A DNA stretch of 64,000 nucleotides, from NCBI GenBank assembly GCA_945957605.1, contig CAMFLR010000004.1, forward strand, positions 372,001-436,000. Reading direction: 5' to 3'. This document shows, one piece after another, positions 51,689 to 61,573 of the stretch. Origin of the DNA: an uncultured Isosphaeraceae bacterium (GTDB taxonomy: Bacteria; Planctomycetota; Planctomycetia; Isosphaerales; Isosphaeraceae). Position numbers and translations under genes: made by a program. The notes below the pieces were generated by a model. The model was not told the origin of the DNA, searched no databases, and was given only the letters and a program-made list of their open reading frames with translations. How positions within the stretch are numbered: the stretch's first letter is position 1; the number at the start of each line of letters is the position of its first letter.

Positions 51689-53083
51689 ATGCCCGACTCC
51701 GCAACTTTGATCCATGCTCTCGGGTTCATCGTCGTCGCATCGCCGACGTTACTCACGGCGGTGCTCGGGTTCTCGAGCCTGATGGGCTGGAAACTGCCGG
51801 AAGAGCGGCAAGCGCGATTCGTCTATGTCGCGGTTGTGACCGGCTTGCTCGCTGCAGTGGCCATTCTCGCCGATATGCTATTCGTGGGCACGCGGCACAT
51901 TCCCATCAATATTGGCAACTGGGTCGTCATCCCGGGCCATTATCATTTTGCGATCAAGATCGTCTTCGACCGGCTTTCGGTTCCGCTTGCCATTCTTTCG
52001 TTTGTTCTCTCGGGAACGATTGGTGCGTTCGCAACACGGTACATGCACCGCGAACGTGGGTATAACCGGTTCTTCATGCTCTACGCGATTTTCATGCTGG
52101 GCATGGTGATTACTTCGCTCGCCGGAACGATCGAAACGCTCTTCACCGGCTGGGAACTGGTTGGCCTTTCTTCCGCACTCCTCGTCGCGTTTTTTCAGGA
52201 GCGTTCGGCGCCTGCGCGAAATGGCCTCTGGGTCTGGACGATCTATCGCGTTTCGGACGCCGCGCTATTGCTCGCCGCCGTTGTGATGCACCACCTGCGC
52301 GGGGAAGGGGATTTCGACCAACTTCTCGGTGGCGGTAACTGGCCGTTCGAACATTCGGCCGTTTCTTCGCACGAAGCGCTTGTTGTTGGATTGCTCCTGC
52401 TTGTCGCCGTGGCGGGCAAGTCGGCGCTCATTCCGTTTTCGGGATGGTTGCCACGAGCGATGGAAGGTCCCACACCATCGAGCGCCGTATTTTATGGATC
52501 GCTCTCTGTGCACCTGGGCGCGTTCTTGTTGTTGCGAGCGAGTCCGTTGTTGCAGAACTCGCAACTTCTCTGCGGCATCATCATCGCGCTCGGACTGACG
52601 ACCGCGGTTTACGCCTACCTCGCTGGTAGCGTACAAACCGACATCAAATCAGCGCTATCCTTTGCGTCGCTTTCGCAGGTAGGAATCATCGTGGCCGAAG
52701 TCGGTCTTGGGTTCCACTACGTAGCACTGTTCCACTTGCTGGGTCACGCTTGCTTGCGGACGTTGCAGTTCGTGCGCGTGCCGAGCTTACTGCAAGACTA
52801 TCGCTCGCTCGAGAACGCGATTGGCGAGCGGTTGCCACCGGCTGGCACGCCGTTCAAACGAATATCGGCGAATCGGGGGCGCGAGTGGCTCTTCCGATTC
52901 GCGCTCGAACGGGGTTACCTCGACTCATTCTTGAAGGAATACATCGTTACGCCTTACATCAAGGCGTTTCGCTGGTGCGACTCGCTCGAACGGCGCTGGA
53001 CTGACTTCCTTTCGGGCGAGGATTCGCGCGAGACTGAGAACGTCACCAAACCACACTTCGGCACGATCGAAGAGTATTCATGA
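51689..53083 (+). CDS. dabB: DabB-like antiporter-type subunit (NuoL-like)
   Basis: 464 aa membrane protein of the complex I/Mrp antiporter-subunit family, NuoL type. Visible features: [16 protein letters not shown], the Lys of [22 protein letters not shown], and [18 protein letters not shown]. These are the proton-path residues. The C-terminus departs from NuoL after the broken-helix region and ends in a soluble tail ([16 protein letters not shown]...), so it is shorter than NuoL. In DAB systems this subunit couples ion movement to DabA. It overlaps the next gene by four bases (ATGA). Confidence 0.87.
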   Translation: MPDSATLIHALGFIVVASPTLLTAVLGFSSLMGWKLPEERQARFVYVAVVTGLLAAVAILADMLFVGTRHIPINIGNWVVIPGHYHFAIKIVFDRLSVPLAILSFVLSGTIGAFATRYMHRERGYNRFFMLYAIFMLGMVITSLAGTIETLFTGWELVGLSSALLVAFFQERSAPARNGLWVWTIYRVSDAALLLAAVVMHHLRGEGDFDQLLGGGNWPFEHSAVSSHEALVVGLLLLVAVAGKSALIPFSGWLPRAMEGPTPSSAVFYGSLSVHLGAFLLLRASPLLQNSQLLCGIIIALGLTTAVYAYLAGSVQTDIKSALSFASLSQVGIIVAEVGLGFHYVALFHLLGHACLRTLQFVRVPSLLQDYRSLENAIGERLPPAGTPFKRISANRGREWLFRFALERGYLDSFLKEYIVTPYIKAFRWCDSLERRWTDFLSGEDSRETENVTKPHFGTIEEYS

Positions 53084-54549
53084 ACATCCTTGAGCTCCCC
53101 TGGCTTGAGACCGCAATTGGTTTGGCGCTTGTCGGCTCGATCGTCGTCAGCCGATTTCGCGACCCCGACCGTGCCAGCCGTTGGGGCGTGTTTTTCACCG
53201 GCGCGAGCTTTCTTTGCACGCTGTTCGCGTGGCTGCAATTCTACGTCGGCATGAGCCCCGAGCAGATCGCCCGATACAGCATTCAGCCCAAGTTGTTCGG
53301 CCGAACGCTCTTCGCGCTTGACGAATTGACTGCGCCCATCGTGCCGGCGGTTGCAATTCTCCACTTCCTCTCTGCCGTCGCAACTTCGCGCGCACACATG
53401 CGACGATTCTCATTTGCCTGGTCGCTCGCCGCGGAATCCTTACGACTGGCGACCTTTAGCACGTCGGAGCCGTGGCTATTGATCGCCTTGCTTTCGATCT
53501 CCACACTTCCGCCTTATTTCGAGCTCTACAATCGCCGCAAACCAAAACGAGTCTACGCGCTTCACATGGCGCTTTTTGTGATCCTGCTGGTGCTCGGCTG
53601 GACGGCCGTCGAACTCGGTGGTGGACCGTCAAAAGCCGCAGCCTGGTGGGCGGCGATTCCGCTGCTTTTGGCCATCATGGTCCGTTGCGGAACCGTCCCA
53701 GCACATTGCTGGGTCAGCGACTGGTTTGAGCACGCGTCGATGGGCATTGCACTGTTGTATGTCGTGCCACTCAGCGGTGTGTACGCAGCGGTTCGTCTGG
53801 TTTTGCCGATCGCCCCATCGTGGGTTTTGAGCAGCCTGGGAATGATGTCGCTTGTCACTGCTGTTTACGCCGCCGGCATGGCGACCATCCAGCGCGACAC
53901 TCGTCGGTTCTTCGCGCAGCTCTTTCTCAGCCACGCTTCGTTGGTGCTGGTGGGGCTCGAACTTCAAAGCGTGCTGTCAATGACCGGTTCGCTCTGCCTC
54001 TGGTTCTCGGTCATCCTCTCGCTTGGCGGCTTCGGCCTGGCTCTGCGCGCGGTCGAGGCCCGTTTTGGCCGGCTTTCGCTCAACGACTATCACGGCCTTT
54101 ATGAACATTCGCCCGCCCTCGCCGTTTGTTTCTTGCTGACCGGGCTTGGAAGCGTGGGCTTCCCGGCGACGCTGGGTTTTATCTCGACCGAGCTACTCGT
54201 TGATAGCGCAGTCGAATTGAGTCCTTATATCGGCTTCGCGGTGGTTGTAGCCGCTGCACTCAATGGCATCGCAGTCGTTCGAGCGTACTTCTATCTCTTC
54301 ACCGGCGCACGACATGTCAGCACCGTTTCGCTCCAGCTTGGATTGCGTGAGCGGATCGCGGTGCTGACGTTTGCGATGCTGATTCTCGGCGGCGGACTCT
54401 TTCCGCAACCCGGCGTGACGACTCGCGAGAAGGCCGCCGAGGTGATACTGGCAGATCGCGCGAAGCGGCTCGGTCCCGCCGCGACCGAGCCAAATGCTCC
54501 CAAGGATCACCCCGCAGCCGAGCACACGGTCGACAATGAAAATCGATGA
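53080..54549 (+). CDS. Second antiporter-like subunit of the DAB operon
   Basis: 489 aa membrane protein with about 13 helices, distantly like NuoM/NuoN or Nuo[20 protein letters not shown] is the conserved Lys/His channel segment (PxHxWLPDA in relatives), and [20 protein letters not shown] the equivalent of the KRLLAYSSISHxG helix. Its start overlaps the preceding gene (ATGA), so it is coupled to it. In the best-studied DAB the membrane part is one protein; here it is two. The end has a soluble tail rich in Ala, Glu and Pro. Also reminiscent of subunits in hydrogenase/Mrp complexes. Confidence 0.8.
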   Translation: MNILELPWLETAIGLALVGSIVVSRFRDPDRASRWGVFFTGASFLCTLFAWLQFYVGMSPEQIARYSIQPKLFGRTLFALDELTAPIVPAVAILHFLSAVATSRAHMRRFSFAWSLAAESLRLATFSTSEPWLLIALLSISTLPPYFELYNRRKPKRVYALHMALFVILLVLGWTAVELGGGPSKAAAWWAAIPLLLAIMVRCGTVPAHCWVSDWFEHASMGIALLYVVPLSGVYAAVRLVLPIAPSWVLSSLGMMSLVTAVYAAGMATIQRDTRRFFAQLFLSHASLVLVGLELQSVLSMTGSLCLWFSVILSLGGFGLALRAVEARFGRLSLNDYHGLYEHSPALAVCFLLTGLGSVGFPATLGFISTELLVDSAVELSPYIGFAVVVAAALNGIAVVRAYFYLFTGARHVSTVSLQLGLRERIAVLTFAMLILGGGLFPQPGVTTREKAAEVILADRAKRLGPAATEPNAPKDHPAAEHTVDNENR

Positions 54550-54558
54550 CGGTGTCGC

Positions 54559-55020
54559 TCAGGTCTTCGGCACTTCCTTTCCGAGTGCCGTCGCGAGATC
54601 GATTTGATGATCTTGCTCGTCGACGAGAATCTCGCGCAGCACTTCCGAAAGCGCGAATTCCCCAAGTGCATCGGCTTGCTTCACGCGTTCACGGTAGTTG
54701 CGAATCGTTTCGGTCTCGTTGTCGAGATCGAACTGAAGCATGTCTTCCGCCTTGCTCGATTGCTTCACCGGCTTGGCCGTAACGGTTGGCGTGCCGCCGA
54801 GATAGTCGATCTGTTTCGCGATCATGAGCGCGTGCTTGAGTTCTTCGCCCGCATGCGACTCAAGCTCGGTCGCGATGTTCATATAGGATGCTCCCTTGAG
54901 CACCTGTGAATACGTCACATACGCGATGATGGCTTGATATTCTCGCGACAGATCTTCATTCAACAAGTCGATGAGCGCATTTCGGTCGATCGTCGTGCCT
55001 TCGGCGGCTTTGCTGGCCAT
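54559..55020 (-). CDS. Ferritin-like diiron protein (bacterioferritin-type)
   Basis: 153 aa from ATG 55020 (GGGGA upstream); the open frame to 55371 is not part of it. Four-helix bundle of ferritin-like type: LIDLLNEDLSREYQAIIAYVTYSQ, ATELESHAGEELKHALMIAKQIDYLGG, LDNETETIRNYRERV and VLREILVDEQDHQIDLATAL. The two E-x2-H metal motifs (EELKH and DEQDH) and the ligand glutamates are present, so it probably binds diiron. It is closer to the bacterioferritin/rubrerythrin-like ferritin-like group of unknown function than to true ferritin. It converges on the DAB operon with 9 bases between stops. Confidence 0.8.
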   Translation of the reverse strand: MASKAAEGTTIDRNALIDLLNEDLSREYQAIIAYVTYSQVLKGASYMNIATELESHAGEELKHALMIAKQIDYLGGTPTVTAKPVKQSSKAEDMLQFDLDNETETIRNYRERVKQADALGEFALSEVLREILVDEQDHQIDLATALGKEVPKT

Positions 55021-55184
55021 CGTTGTCGTCCCCAGGGGATGCAAGAGTTGTAACCCTGGAACGAGATGCAGTTTCCGTGCCGAATTGGCGCAGGAATGAC
55101 CCGCGGTATTGCGAGATCGCCGATGGCATTGCGGCAAATCCGTGCGCTGGAAGGAATTTAAACAGAGCGATCTGTTGAAACCGA

Positions 55185-57770
55185 CTACCGGCCAATTGCC
55201 CCACGCACGGCCGGAATCGCCTCGATCCCGGCGCCCCATGTGAAGCGGTGGAAGGCGGTATCCCAGCGCGAGTGCAGCCGGATTGCTCCCTTCGGGTCGA
55301 GCCCAATCGCCGAAGCGGCAATGATCACAACAATGACGCCAATCACCGCCCACGGCCAACGCGCCGGCCAAGCGAGTTCATCATGCTCGGCGCGGAAAGT
55401 TGCTACGGGCTTGGGCCAGATGAGCAATGCCAGAACGACGAAGACTCCAACGCCAGTGACGATCAATCCTGTGACAAATCCTGCCGGTCGATAACGAAAT
55501 TCAACTTTGTGCGCACCTTTATCGAGATACACCGCGCGGAACGCGATGTACGCCGGCCGAATCACGCCCGGGACGCCGTCAATCGTCACGCTCCAGCCCG
55601 GATCAAACGTGTCGGCCAAAAGCAAATAGGCCGGCGCTTCCGTGTGTGTGGAAACCACCACACGCTCCGGTTCATCGACGGTGATTTCCGCGGTTCCTGT
55701 TGGCGCTGAGTCTTCGGCCAGGGGACGTGTCGGATCCTCGACGACCAATCGCTCGCGGATCGCTGCTTCGAGTCGGTCCATCGCTTCGGCCGCCGAATCT
55801 TCGCTATCGGCGTAAACTGGCTGCCCGGCGATGCGTGCCCGCGGGAGTGCGGCACTGTTGCGGCTGATGTAGGTTGCGCCGACCTTTTTCGCCTTGCGAT
55901 CAATTGCAGTAATCGGCAGATTCGCGAGCAGGTGCGAGACCGATTCGATGTCGAATCTTCCCAGACCAGCCTTCGCGTGATCGGTGTACTTCAACAGCCG
56001 ACGCGCATACATCGGCGTTTCACCGGCTGACGACGATAACCCCCAAACCGGAGCCAGGCTCCAGGCGAGTGGATCTCGCGCGGCGAAAAAATCGATGTCT
56101 TCAGACGCATATCCCGGCTCGCCGGACGACCGGTCCGCCGTACCGAACACTCGCTTCAAACTCGGCTCGGACTTGAGATAAGCCACACTCGGCGGTGGCT
56201 GCGTCCAGTAAGTCGGCGAGATCGTCGGCACATCGGCATTGTGCGAACCGAGCAGGTCGAGAATCACCAAGACAGGAAGTCCCGCCGCGAGCCACGCGCG
56301 ACGTTTTGAATCGGCCGATGCACTCGCCTGCGCAGCCAGAGCCCATGCAACCAGTCCCAGTATCGCCGTTCGCGCTGACGCGATCCCAACCTCCCAGGCC
56401 AGCCAGCGGAATCGATTGATGTGATAAGGCGTATTCCAGCGTCCGACGCTGTTCCAGAGCGGCGCGTAAACCGAAAGAGCAACCGCGATCGCTGCGATCA
56501 CAAGCAGACCTCCCAGCACGAGCACGCCGTTAAGCTTGACCACGCCCGGCCGAGACAAACGATCGACGCCCACGCTCGCAAGCGCAGCAACCGCCAGTGA
56601 TACCCAAAGATGATAGCGCACGGGGATGCGCGAACTGCCAAGCACGGGCACGCGATTCATGAAATCAAATACACATGTGTATCGCCCCAGCATCATCAGG
56701 CTGCCAACGAGCGCAAGCAGAATCCAGAAGCCGACCCACCGGTCGCGCCTAACGCCCGCACCGACGACCGCTAGTCCCATCGCAATCAGGCCGAGATAGG
56801 CGTTCATTTCGTGGTAAGGGTAATAGCCATCGGGCCAGTCGGTGTCGCGGGCGCGAGTGCCATACGCTTCGCGGACAACGAGCGTCGGCAGCAGCTCGGG
56901 GCTCCACGAGCCGTAGGTCAACTGTTCCCACGATAGCCCTCCCGCGCGTGGTGAGCGATCGAGCAATTCCTTGGACGGAATCCATTGCACGGCGGCGACG
57001 ATCATTCCAAGTGTGACAAGTCCGATCGCAAACCCAAATGCACGCGCGCGATTTGGCCAGTCTCGTTCAGTCAAAGCGCGGTGAAGACCATACAGCCCCA
57101 CGATTCCGGACGTAAGAATCGTGTCCTGCAAGTGGCCAGCGAAGACCTGGCAAGCCAGCGCAATTGCACCAATCGCCAGGCCGCGCAACTTGCCCGAACT
57201 CCACGCACATTCGAGCGACCAGATGACGATCGGCACGCTGATGAGTGCGTTTGTCATGCTCGTGTGAATGAGATGCGCCCAGACGAATCCGCTCAGGCCA
57301 AACGTCGCCGCGCCCGTCAGTGCTCCCGCAGCATTCACATGCCGCCGAAGCCAGCCGTAGGTTGCTAAACCTGTTAGCCAAACCGACAGCACGGTGTCGA
57401 GATTGAACGCCTTCCAGGTTTCCATCCAGGGGTACAGCACGTACTTGAGCGGATGCCAGTAGCCGGCCTGGCTTTCGCTGTAGAGCGGAAAACCGTTGAG
57501 CAGGCCGGGCATCCATCGCGCGAAGCGTCCAAGTTTGATTTCGTGTGCAAGAAAGTCGCGATAAGGATAATTGATTTCAGTGACATCAAAATAGAACAGA
57601 GCTTTGCGAAGCAATGCGGCATCGTGGAAGAAAACGAGGATCGCAATCGTCCACACCAAGAGCGCAAGCAAGTCGGCACGGCCCCAGGGACGTGACGCAG
57701 CAGTCCAGAAGGATGACGGTTTCGTTTGCGCCTCGCTGACGACTTCGTCCACGGCTCGTTCCTCTTTCAC
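55185..57770 (-). CDS. YfhO-type polytopic membrane protein
   Basis: 861 aa, GTG start overlapping the stop of the preceding gene (GTGA). About twelve membrane helices: LLALLVWTIAILVFFHDAALL, then the conserved first-loop EINYPYRDFLAHEIKLG and GFPLYSESQAGYWHPLKYVLYPW, and many more; the final part is a beta-rich extracytoplasmic domain ending with VFVVLALLIWPKP. The N-terminal GFPLYSESQAGYWHP motif is characteristic of YfhO, a family related to GT-C glycosyltransferases and implicated in glycosylating lipoteichoic acid or lipid carriers in Gram-positives. The catalytic Asp-Glu pair in the first loop (DVTEINYPYRD) is there. Coupled to a GT39-like gene. Confidence 0.82.
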   Translation of the reverse strand: MKEERAVDEVVSEAQTKPSSFWTAASRPWGRADLLALLVWTIAILVFFHDAALLRKALFYFDVTEINYPYRDFLAHEIKLGRFARWMPGLLNGFPLYSESQAGYWHPLKYVLYPWMETWKAFNLDTVLSVWLTGLATYGWLRRHVNAAGALTGAATFGLSGFVWAHLIHTSMTNALISVPIVIWSLECAWSSGKLRGLAIGAIALACQVFAGHLQDTILTSGIVGLYGLHRALTERDWPNRARAFGFAIGLVTLGMIVAAVQWIPSKELLDRSPRAGGLSWEQLTYGSWSPELLPTLVVREAYGTRARDTDWPDGYYPYHEMNAYLGLIAMGLAVVGAGVRRDRWVGFWILLALVGSLMMLGRYTCVFDFMNRVPVLGSSRIPVRYHLWVSLAVAALASVGVDRLSRPGVVKLNGVLVLGGLLVIAAIAVALSVYAPLWNSVGRWNTPYHINRFRWLAWEVGIASARTAILGLVAWALAAQASASADSKRRAWLAAGLPVLVILDLLGSHNADVPTISPTYWTQPPPSVAYLKSEPSLKRVFGTADRSSGEPGYASEDIDFFAARDPLAWSLAPVWGLSSSAGETPMYARRLLKYTDHAKAGLGRFDIESVSHLLANLPITAIDRKAKKVGATYISRNSAALPRARIAGQPVYADSEDSAAEAMDRLEAAIRERLVVEDPTRPLAEDSAPTGTAEITVDEPERVVVSTHTEAPAYLLLADTFDPGWSVTIDGVPGVIRPAYIAFRAVYLDKGAHKVEFRYRPAGFVTGLIVTGVGVFVVLALLIWPKPVATFRAEHDELAWPARWPWAVIGVIVVIIAASAIGLDPKGAIRLHSRWDTAFHRFTWGAGIEAIPAVRGAIGR

Positions 57771-59341
57771 GGCCAGTCCAGAATGGCGCCATTCGACGTT
57801 CGATATTGCTCGCGACCGCCCGCGTTCGTCGCATTCTGGTAGAGTTCATTACCAATTGAGGTGCGTCGGGCAAGGACATGCGAGGCGTGCCCACCAGGCA
57901 AACCGTGCGACCATTCCGGGAAGCGGTTGGGATAATAGCCGACCGGAATCCCGCGCACCCGGCCGTTCGTTAGCAACGATAGGCGGTAGACATCCCAGTA
58001 ATCGCCGGTCAGCGACGCCACTTCAGGATGCTCATCCAACCATTTCAGGAATGGTTCGCCGCGTGCAGCCACGATCGGCCGTAGACCTGACGCGAGCCAT
58101 CCCAGACGGCTATACCAGTTGGCAGTATCAAGCGCGAAGCACGCAGCGTAAACGATCGCCAGCCCCACGGCCAGCGCCATGCCACCGCTCCCCTTGCGCG
58201 AGATCAGGTCGAACAACCGGCCCAGACCGATCGACCACGGAACGAGCAAGAAGACGAGATAACGGTAATTATCGGAATTAAAGATATTTCGATTCGCAAT
58301 GAATGCCGCGACCACCACCCCCGAAGTGAGCAGCAGCACGGCTCGAATCGCGAACGTTTCGCGTTTGCCGATGAAAAGCCCAACAATGCTCGGGACTAGC
58401 AACAGTCCCGAAAGCGCAGTCGCGATGAAGCCGACGGCATCGCGTCCGCCGCTCGCGGGTAACGCCTGGCCGTCGAGCGAGATTCCACCAGGCTCGGCCT
58501 GAAGGCCTGGCAAGCGGTGCCCAGCAATGAGCCGCGGCAAGCAATCCGCCGTCAGGATGCGCACGTGCTTCGCAAGGACGTTGGTATCCCACGAACTTGC
58601 GAATGTGTCGCGGTAAGCGTCGTAACCATCGGCCAAATTGCCGGCGATTTTTGGCAAAAGCCCGATGAGAAAGCTGAGCGTGACGACACCCGCTTCGCGT
58701 ATTCCCGATCGCGACCGCCCAGCGATGATCCAGCCGGCAACGCCAACGAGCATCATGCTTATTAGCGCGACAAGGAACATCGAATCATTCCAGACGCCAA
58801 GCCCGCAAATCAGCCCGAGGCTTGCGGCCGATCGCCAACCACCGCGTTTTCGTAGGAAATCGAAGGCGGTCAAAGCGAGTGCGAACCATGCAACTGCGAG
58901 CAAATGTCCGCCGGTGATTCGGCTCGAAAGCCAGATGGCTCCGGTCGAAACGAATGCAAGTGGGACGAGCGTGAAGGCAGCAGTTCGGCCGCCGAAAACC
59001 TTCCAGGCGAGCAAAAATGTCGTGGCGATTCCGAGAAGAGCGATCGTTATTCCGCCTGCCGCCAGAGCGAACAGGTTCGAACTATTGAGCAAACGAAATG
59101 GTGCGACGGCCAGAACCGATGCAGTTCCAACCGTCGGCGTGCCGGGATAATGCCAGCGAACGTTGCCGTTAAAGAGATCGACAAGCGTCAACCCATCGAC
59201 GGCAAGGTCGCTATCGAGATGATTCGCGACATTCAATGCCAGTGGAACGCGAATCAAGACCGCCCAGGCGAGCGCAAGGGCCAACGCAAGAAGCGGCCAG
59301 AGCCGCATCCAGCGTGGCAACGAGGGAGAGGGATCGGTCAT
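57767..59341 (-). CDS. GT39-like (ArnT/PMT-type) membrane glycosyltransferase
   Basis: 524 aa with about 11-12 helices. First loop has the GT-C acidic pair (NHLDSDLAVDGLTLVDL), then a typical AFTLVPLAFVSTGAIWLSSRITGGHLL and C-terminal soluble segment. GT39-like enzymes move sugars from a polyprenyl-phosphate donor to protein or lipid. AGGGAG lies seven bases before the ATG. It overlaps the YfhO-like gene, so both probably act on the same glycan. The exact donor and acceptor are unknown. Confidence 0.78.
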   Translation of the reverse strand: MTDPSPSLPRWMRLWPLLALALALAWAVLIRVPLALNVANHLDSDLAVDGLTLVDLFNGNVRWHYPGTPTVGTASVLAVAPFRLLNSSNLFALAAGGITIALLGIATTFLLAWKVFGGRTAAFTLVPLAFVSTGAIWLSSRITGGHLLAVAWFALALTAFDFLRKRGGWRSAASLGLICGLGVWNDSMFLVALISMMLVGVAGWIIAGRSRSGIREAGVVTLSFLIGLLPKIAGNLADGYDAYRDTFASSWDTNVLAKHVRILTADCLPRLIAGHRLPGLQAEPGGISLDGQALPASGGRDAVGFIATALSGLLLVPSIVGLFIGKRETFAIRAVLLLTSGVVVAAFIANRNIFNSDNYRYLVFLLVPWSIGLGRLFDLISRKGSGGMALAVGLAIVYAACFALDTANWYSRLGWLASGLRPIVAARGEPFLKWLDEHPEVASLTGDYWDVYRLSLLTNGRVRGIPVGYYPNRFPEWSHGLPGGHASHVLARRTSIGNELYQNATNAGGREQYRTSNGAILDWP

Positions 59342-59378
59342 GCGCTCGCTCCCTCAAGGGGACGGCGTGACGCGGTAA

Positions 59379-61175
59379 TCAGACCGCGCCGGCCATGGCC
59401 TCGAGTTGAATGATCGAGCGATTCTGTTCCTTCGCCAGGTACTCGCGTCCCTTCTTGACGTGGATATGATCCCACGGCAAAAGCTCTTCAATCGGCCGGT
59501 CGCGGTGCGAGTAGAATGGTATGTCAATATTCATATCTTCAAACACCGCCCACCATCGCTTGGCGTCGAAGTATTCACCCCATGCATCGAGCCGTGCTCC
59601 GCGACGCCACGCTTCTTCGATCGCCGCTGCCACGCGACGGTCGCCGCGCGTGAGAATTCCTTCGAGCAGGCTGCGTTCGATGTCGTGGCACTTCACAGTC
59701 ACCGAGCGAATGCGCACCTTGCTCTTGAGGTAGCGATGCGCCCACTGCAAATACTCGCGTTCACGCATGCCGTTCCACTGATACGGCGTATGCGGCTTGG
59801 GAACGAAGTTCGACACGCTGGCAGTTACGTCGGCGAAGCGGCCGGTGACGTCCTTGCCGATTTTAGCAATCGTTTCCGCCATCTCGATGATTCCATCGAG
59901 GTCGGCGGGGCGTTCGCCCGGAAGGCCGCACATGAAGTACAGCTTCACCTTGCGCCAGCCGCGACGGAATGCTTCAGCCGCGCCGTCGTAAAGATCCTGA
60001 TTGTTGATCGGCTTGCGAATTTGCTCACGCATGTCGTCGCGAGCGACTTCGGGCGCGAGCGTAAGTCCGCCGCGGCGGCCTTCTTGCAAGAGCGCGGGGA
60101 TTTTCTTGAGCGTTTCGGTGATTCGTAGGCTGGGCAGCGAAATCTTCACGCCCAGCGGCGTGAAAATTTCGCTCATCCGGGTGACGAGTTCCTCGAAATG
60201 CGGGTAATCGCTCGTCGAAAGCGAAAGCAGGCTAATCTCGTCGTAGCCGGTGTTTTTGTAGCTCTCGAGCGCCGCATGCAGGACGGTTTCGACTGTGCGA
60301 TAACGAAGCGGGCGTTTGATCACCGTGCTCTGACAGAACCGGCACTGCCAGGGGCAGCCACGCATGATCTCGATCGCGATGCGATCGTGCGCGGTCTCGA
60401 CGAAGGGAACGATCGGCGCGAGGGGAAGCGGAATTTCGTCGAGCGAGGTGATTGTGCACGGTTTGATTGCCGCCGGGACGTCGCTGCGCGTGCGAATGAT
60501 CTCGGCGATCGTCCCGTCTTCCGCATAGACCACTTCATAGAAGCGCGGCACATACGCCCACTCGACGGCGCTGGCAATCCGCGCGAGCTTGTCGGCCCGA
60601 GTCAGGGTCGGATCGCCCTGCATTTCCTTCCACATCCGGCAAACAACCGGCAGGCTCGGCTCGCCGTCGCCGATGACGAACAAGTCGACATATGGGGCGA
60701 GCAACTCCGGATTCTGAGCACCCGGACCGCCAGCGATCACGAGCGTGTCATCGGCGCTGCGATTTTCGGCGTGCAGCGGGATTCCGCCGAGGTCGAGCAT
60801 CGTCAGTACGTTTGTGTAGCAAATCTCGTACTGCAGCGAAAAACCGAGTACGTCGAACTTGCCGAGCGGCGTAAATGTCTCAAGCGAGTAGAGCGGCAAT
60901 TCGTGCTGGCGAAGCGCGGCTTCAAAGTCGGGCAGGGGGGTGAAGGCACGCTCGCACGACCAACCGTCGGCGTTCATCAGGCTGTAAAGCACTTGCAAGC
61001 CGTGGTGGCTCATTCCCAACGCATAGGTGTCGGGAAATGCGAGGCAAACCGTACCTTTGCAGTTCGCGTGATTCTTCCGCACGCTGTTCAACTCGCCGCC
61101 GAGATACTGGGCGGGTGTACTGATGGTCGGAAGGATTTTGCGCGTGATGTATTCTTTGAGCGGCTCGTTGAGCAT
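59379..61175 (-). CDS. TIGR03960-type B12-binding/radical SAM protein
   Basis: 598 aa from ATG 61175 (GAGG six bases upstream). N-terminal domain about 1-230 with the Rossmann-like TVCLAFPDTYALGMSHHGLQVLYSLMNADG and IAGGPGAQNPELL, which resembles a cobalamin-binding region; then the radical SAM core with GCPWQCRFCQ (Cys 274, 278, 281) and LTLAPEVARDDMREQIRK and YFMCGLPGERPADLDGI. This reads as the TIGR03960 family, of unknown role. In many genomes it is fused or next to a TIGR03936 (DUF2344) partner; I see none here. It lies 37 bases before the GT39-like gene on the same strand. Confidence 0.85.
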   Translation of the reverse strand: MLNEPLKEYITRKILPTISTPAQYLGGELNSVRKNHANCKGTVCLAFPDTYALGMSHHGLQVLYSLMNADGWSCERAFTPLPDFEAALRQHELPLYSLETFTPLGKFDVLGFSLQYEICYTNVLTMLDLGGIPLHAENRSADDTLVIAGGPGAQNPELLAPYVDLFVIGDGEPSLPVVCRMWKEMQGDPTLTRADKLARIASAVEWAYVPRFYEVVYAEDGTIAEIIRTRSDVPAAIKPCTITSLDEIPLPLAPIVPFVETAHDRIAIEIMRGCPWQCRFCQSTVIKRPLRYRTVETVLHAALESYKNTGYDEISLLSLSTSDYPHFEELVTRMSEIFTPLGVKISLPSLRITETLKKIPALLQEGRRGGLTLAPEVARDDMREQIRKPINNQDLYDGAAEAFRRGWRKVKLYFMCGLPGERPADLDGIIEMAETIAKIGKDVTGRFADVTASVSNFVPKPHTPYQWNGMREREYLQWAHRYLKSKVRIRSVTVKCHDIERSLLEGILTRGDRRVAAAIEEAWRRGARLDAWGEYFDAKRWWAVFEDMNIDIPFYSHRDRPIEELLPWDHIHVKKGREYLAKEQNRSIIQLEAMAGAV

Positions 61176-61327
61176 GACTGCCTCTTTGCACCTGCGGTCG
61201 TCGGCCGATTGGGCCAACCGCTTTCCACGTCTTATCTTACTGCTTTCTTGCCAGTCTGAAAAGCGAATCCTTGGCTGTCTCGACAGTTGCGTGGATCGGG
61301 AGCATAATAGCGCCGGGAGAAGATGCG

Positions 61328-61525
61328 ATGACAACGGCCCGACAGTTCAAGTCCTACTTATACTCAGGATTCATTTTCACGCTCTGCTGGTTCGCGCCGG
61401 GCTGTGCCGATCGCCCCGGAACCGATGCGCCTAAATTCGTGCCAGCGCCGGCACAGAATGTTTCGGGCCAGACCGATGATCAAGCGGCTCTGACCAAAGA
61501 TCCCAAGCGCATTGCCACGCACTGA
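61328..61525 (+). CDS. Small lipoprotein
   Basis: 65 aa from ATG 61328. The leader ends in FAPGC, a lipobox-like site, after a hydrophobic segment (SYLYSGFIFTLCWF). The mature part is short and polar with no domain. It lies 48 bases before pdxA and may be in its operon. A planctomycete small secreted lipoprotein of unknown role; the frame from 61271 is not supported. Confidence 0.5.
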   Translation: MTTARQFKSYLYSGFIFTLCWFAPGCADRPGTDAPKFVPAPAQNVSGQTDDQAALTKDPKRIATH

Positions 61526-61573
61526 TTTTTCCGTCGCACGTCCCTCACATCTCGCGCAGAAAGGCAGTTCATC

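Noticed and set aside
60198-61259. 353-codon plus-strand frame opposite the radical SAM gene
   Set aside because: Antisense shadow; the radical SAM gene on the other strand has the CxxxCxxC motif and an aligned ribosome site.
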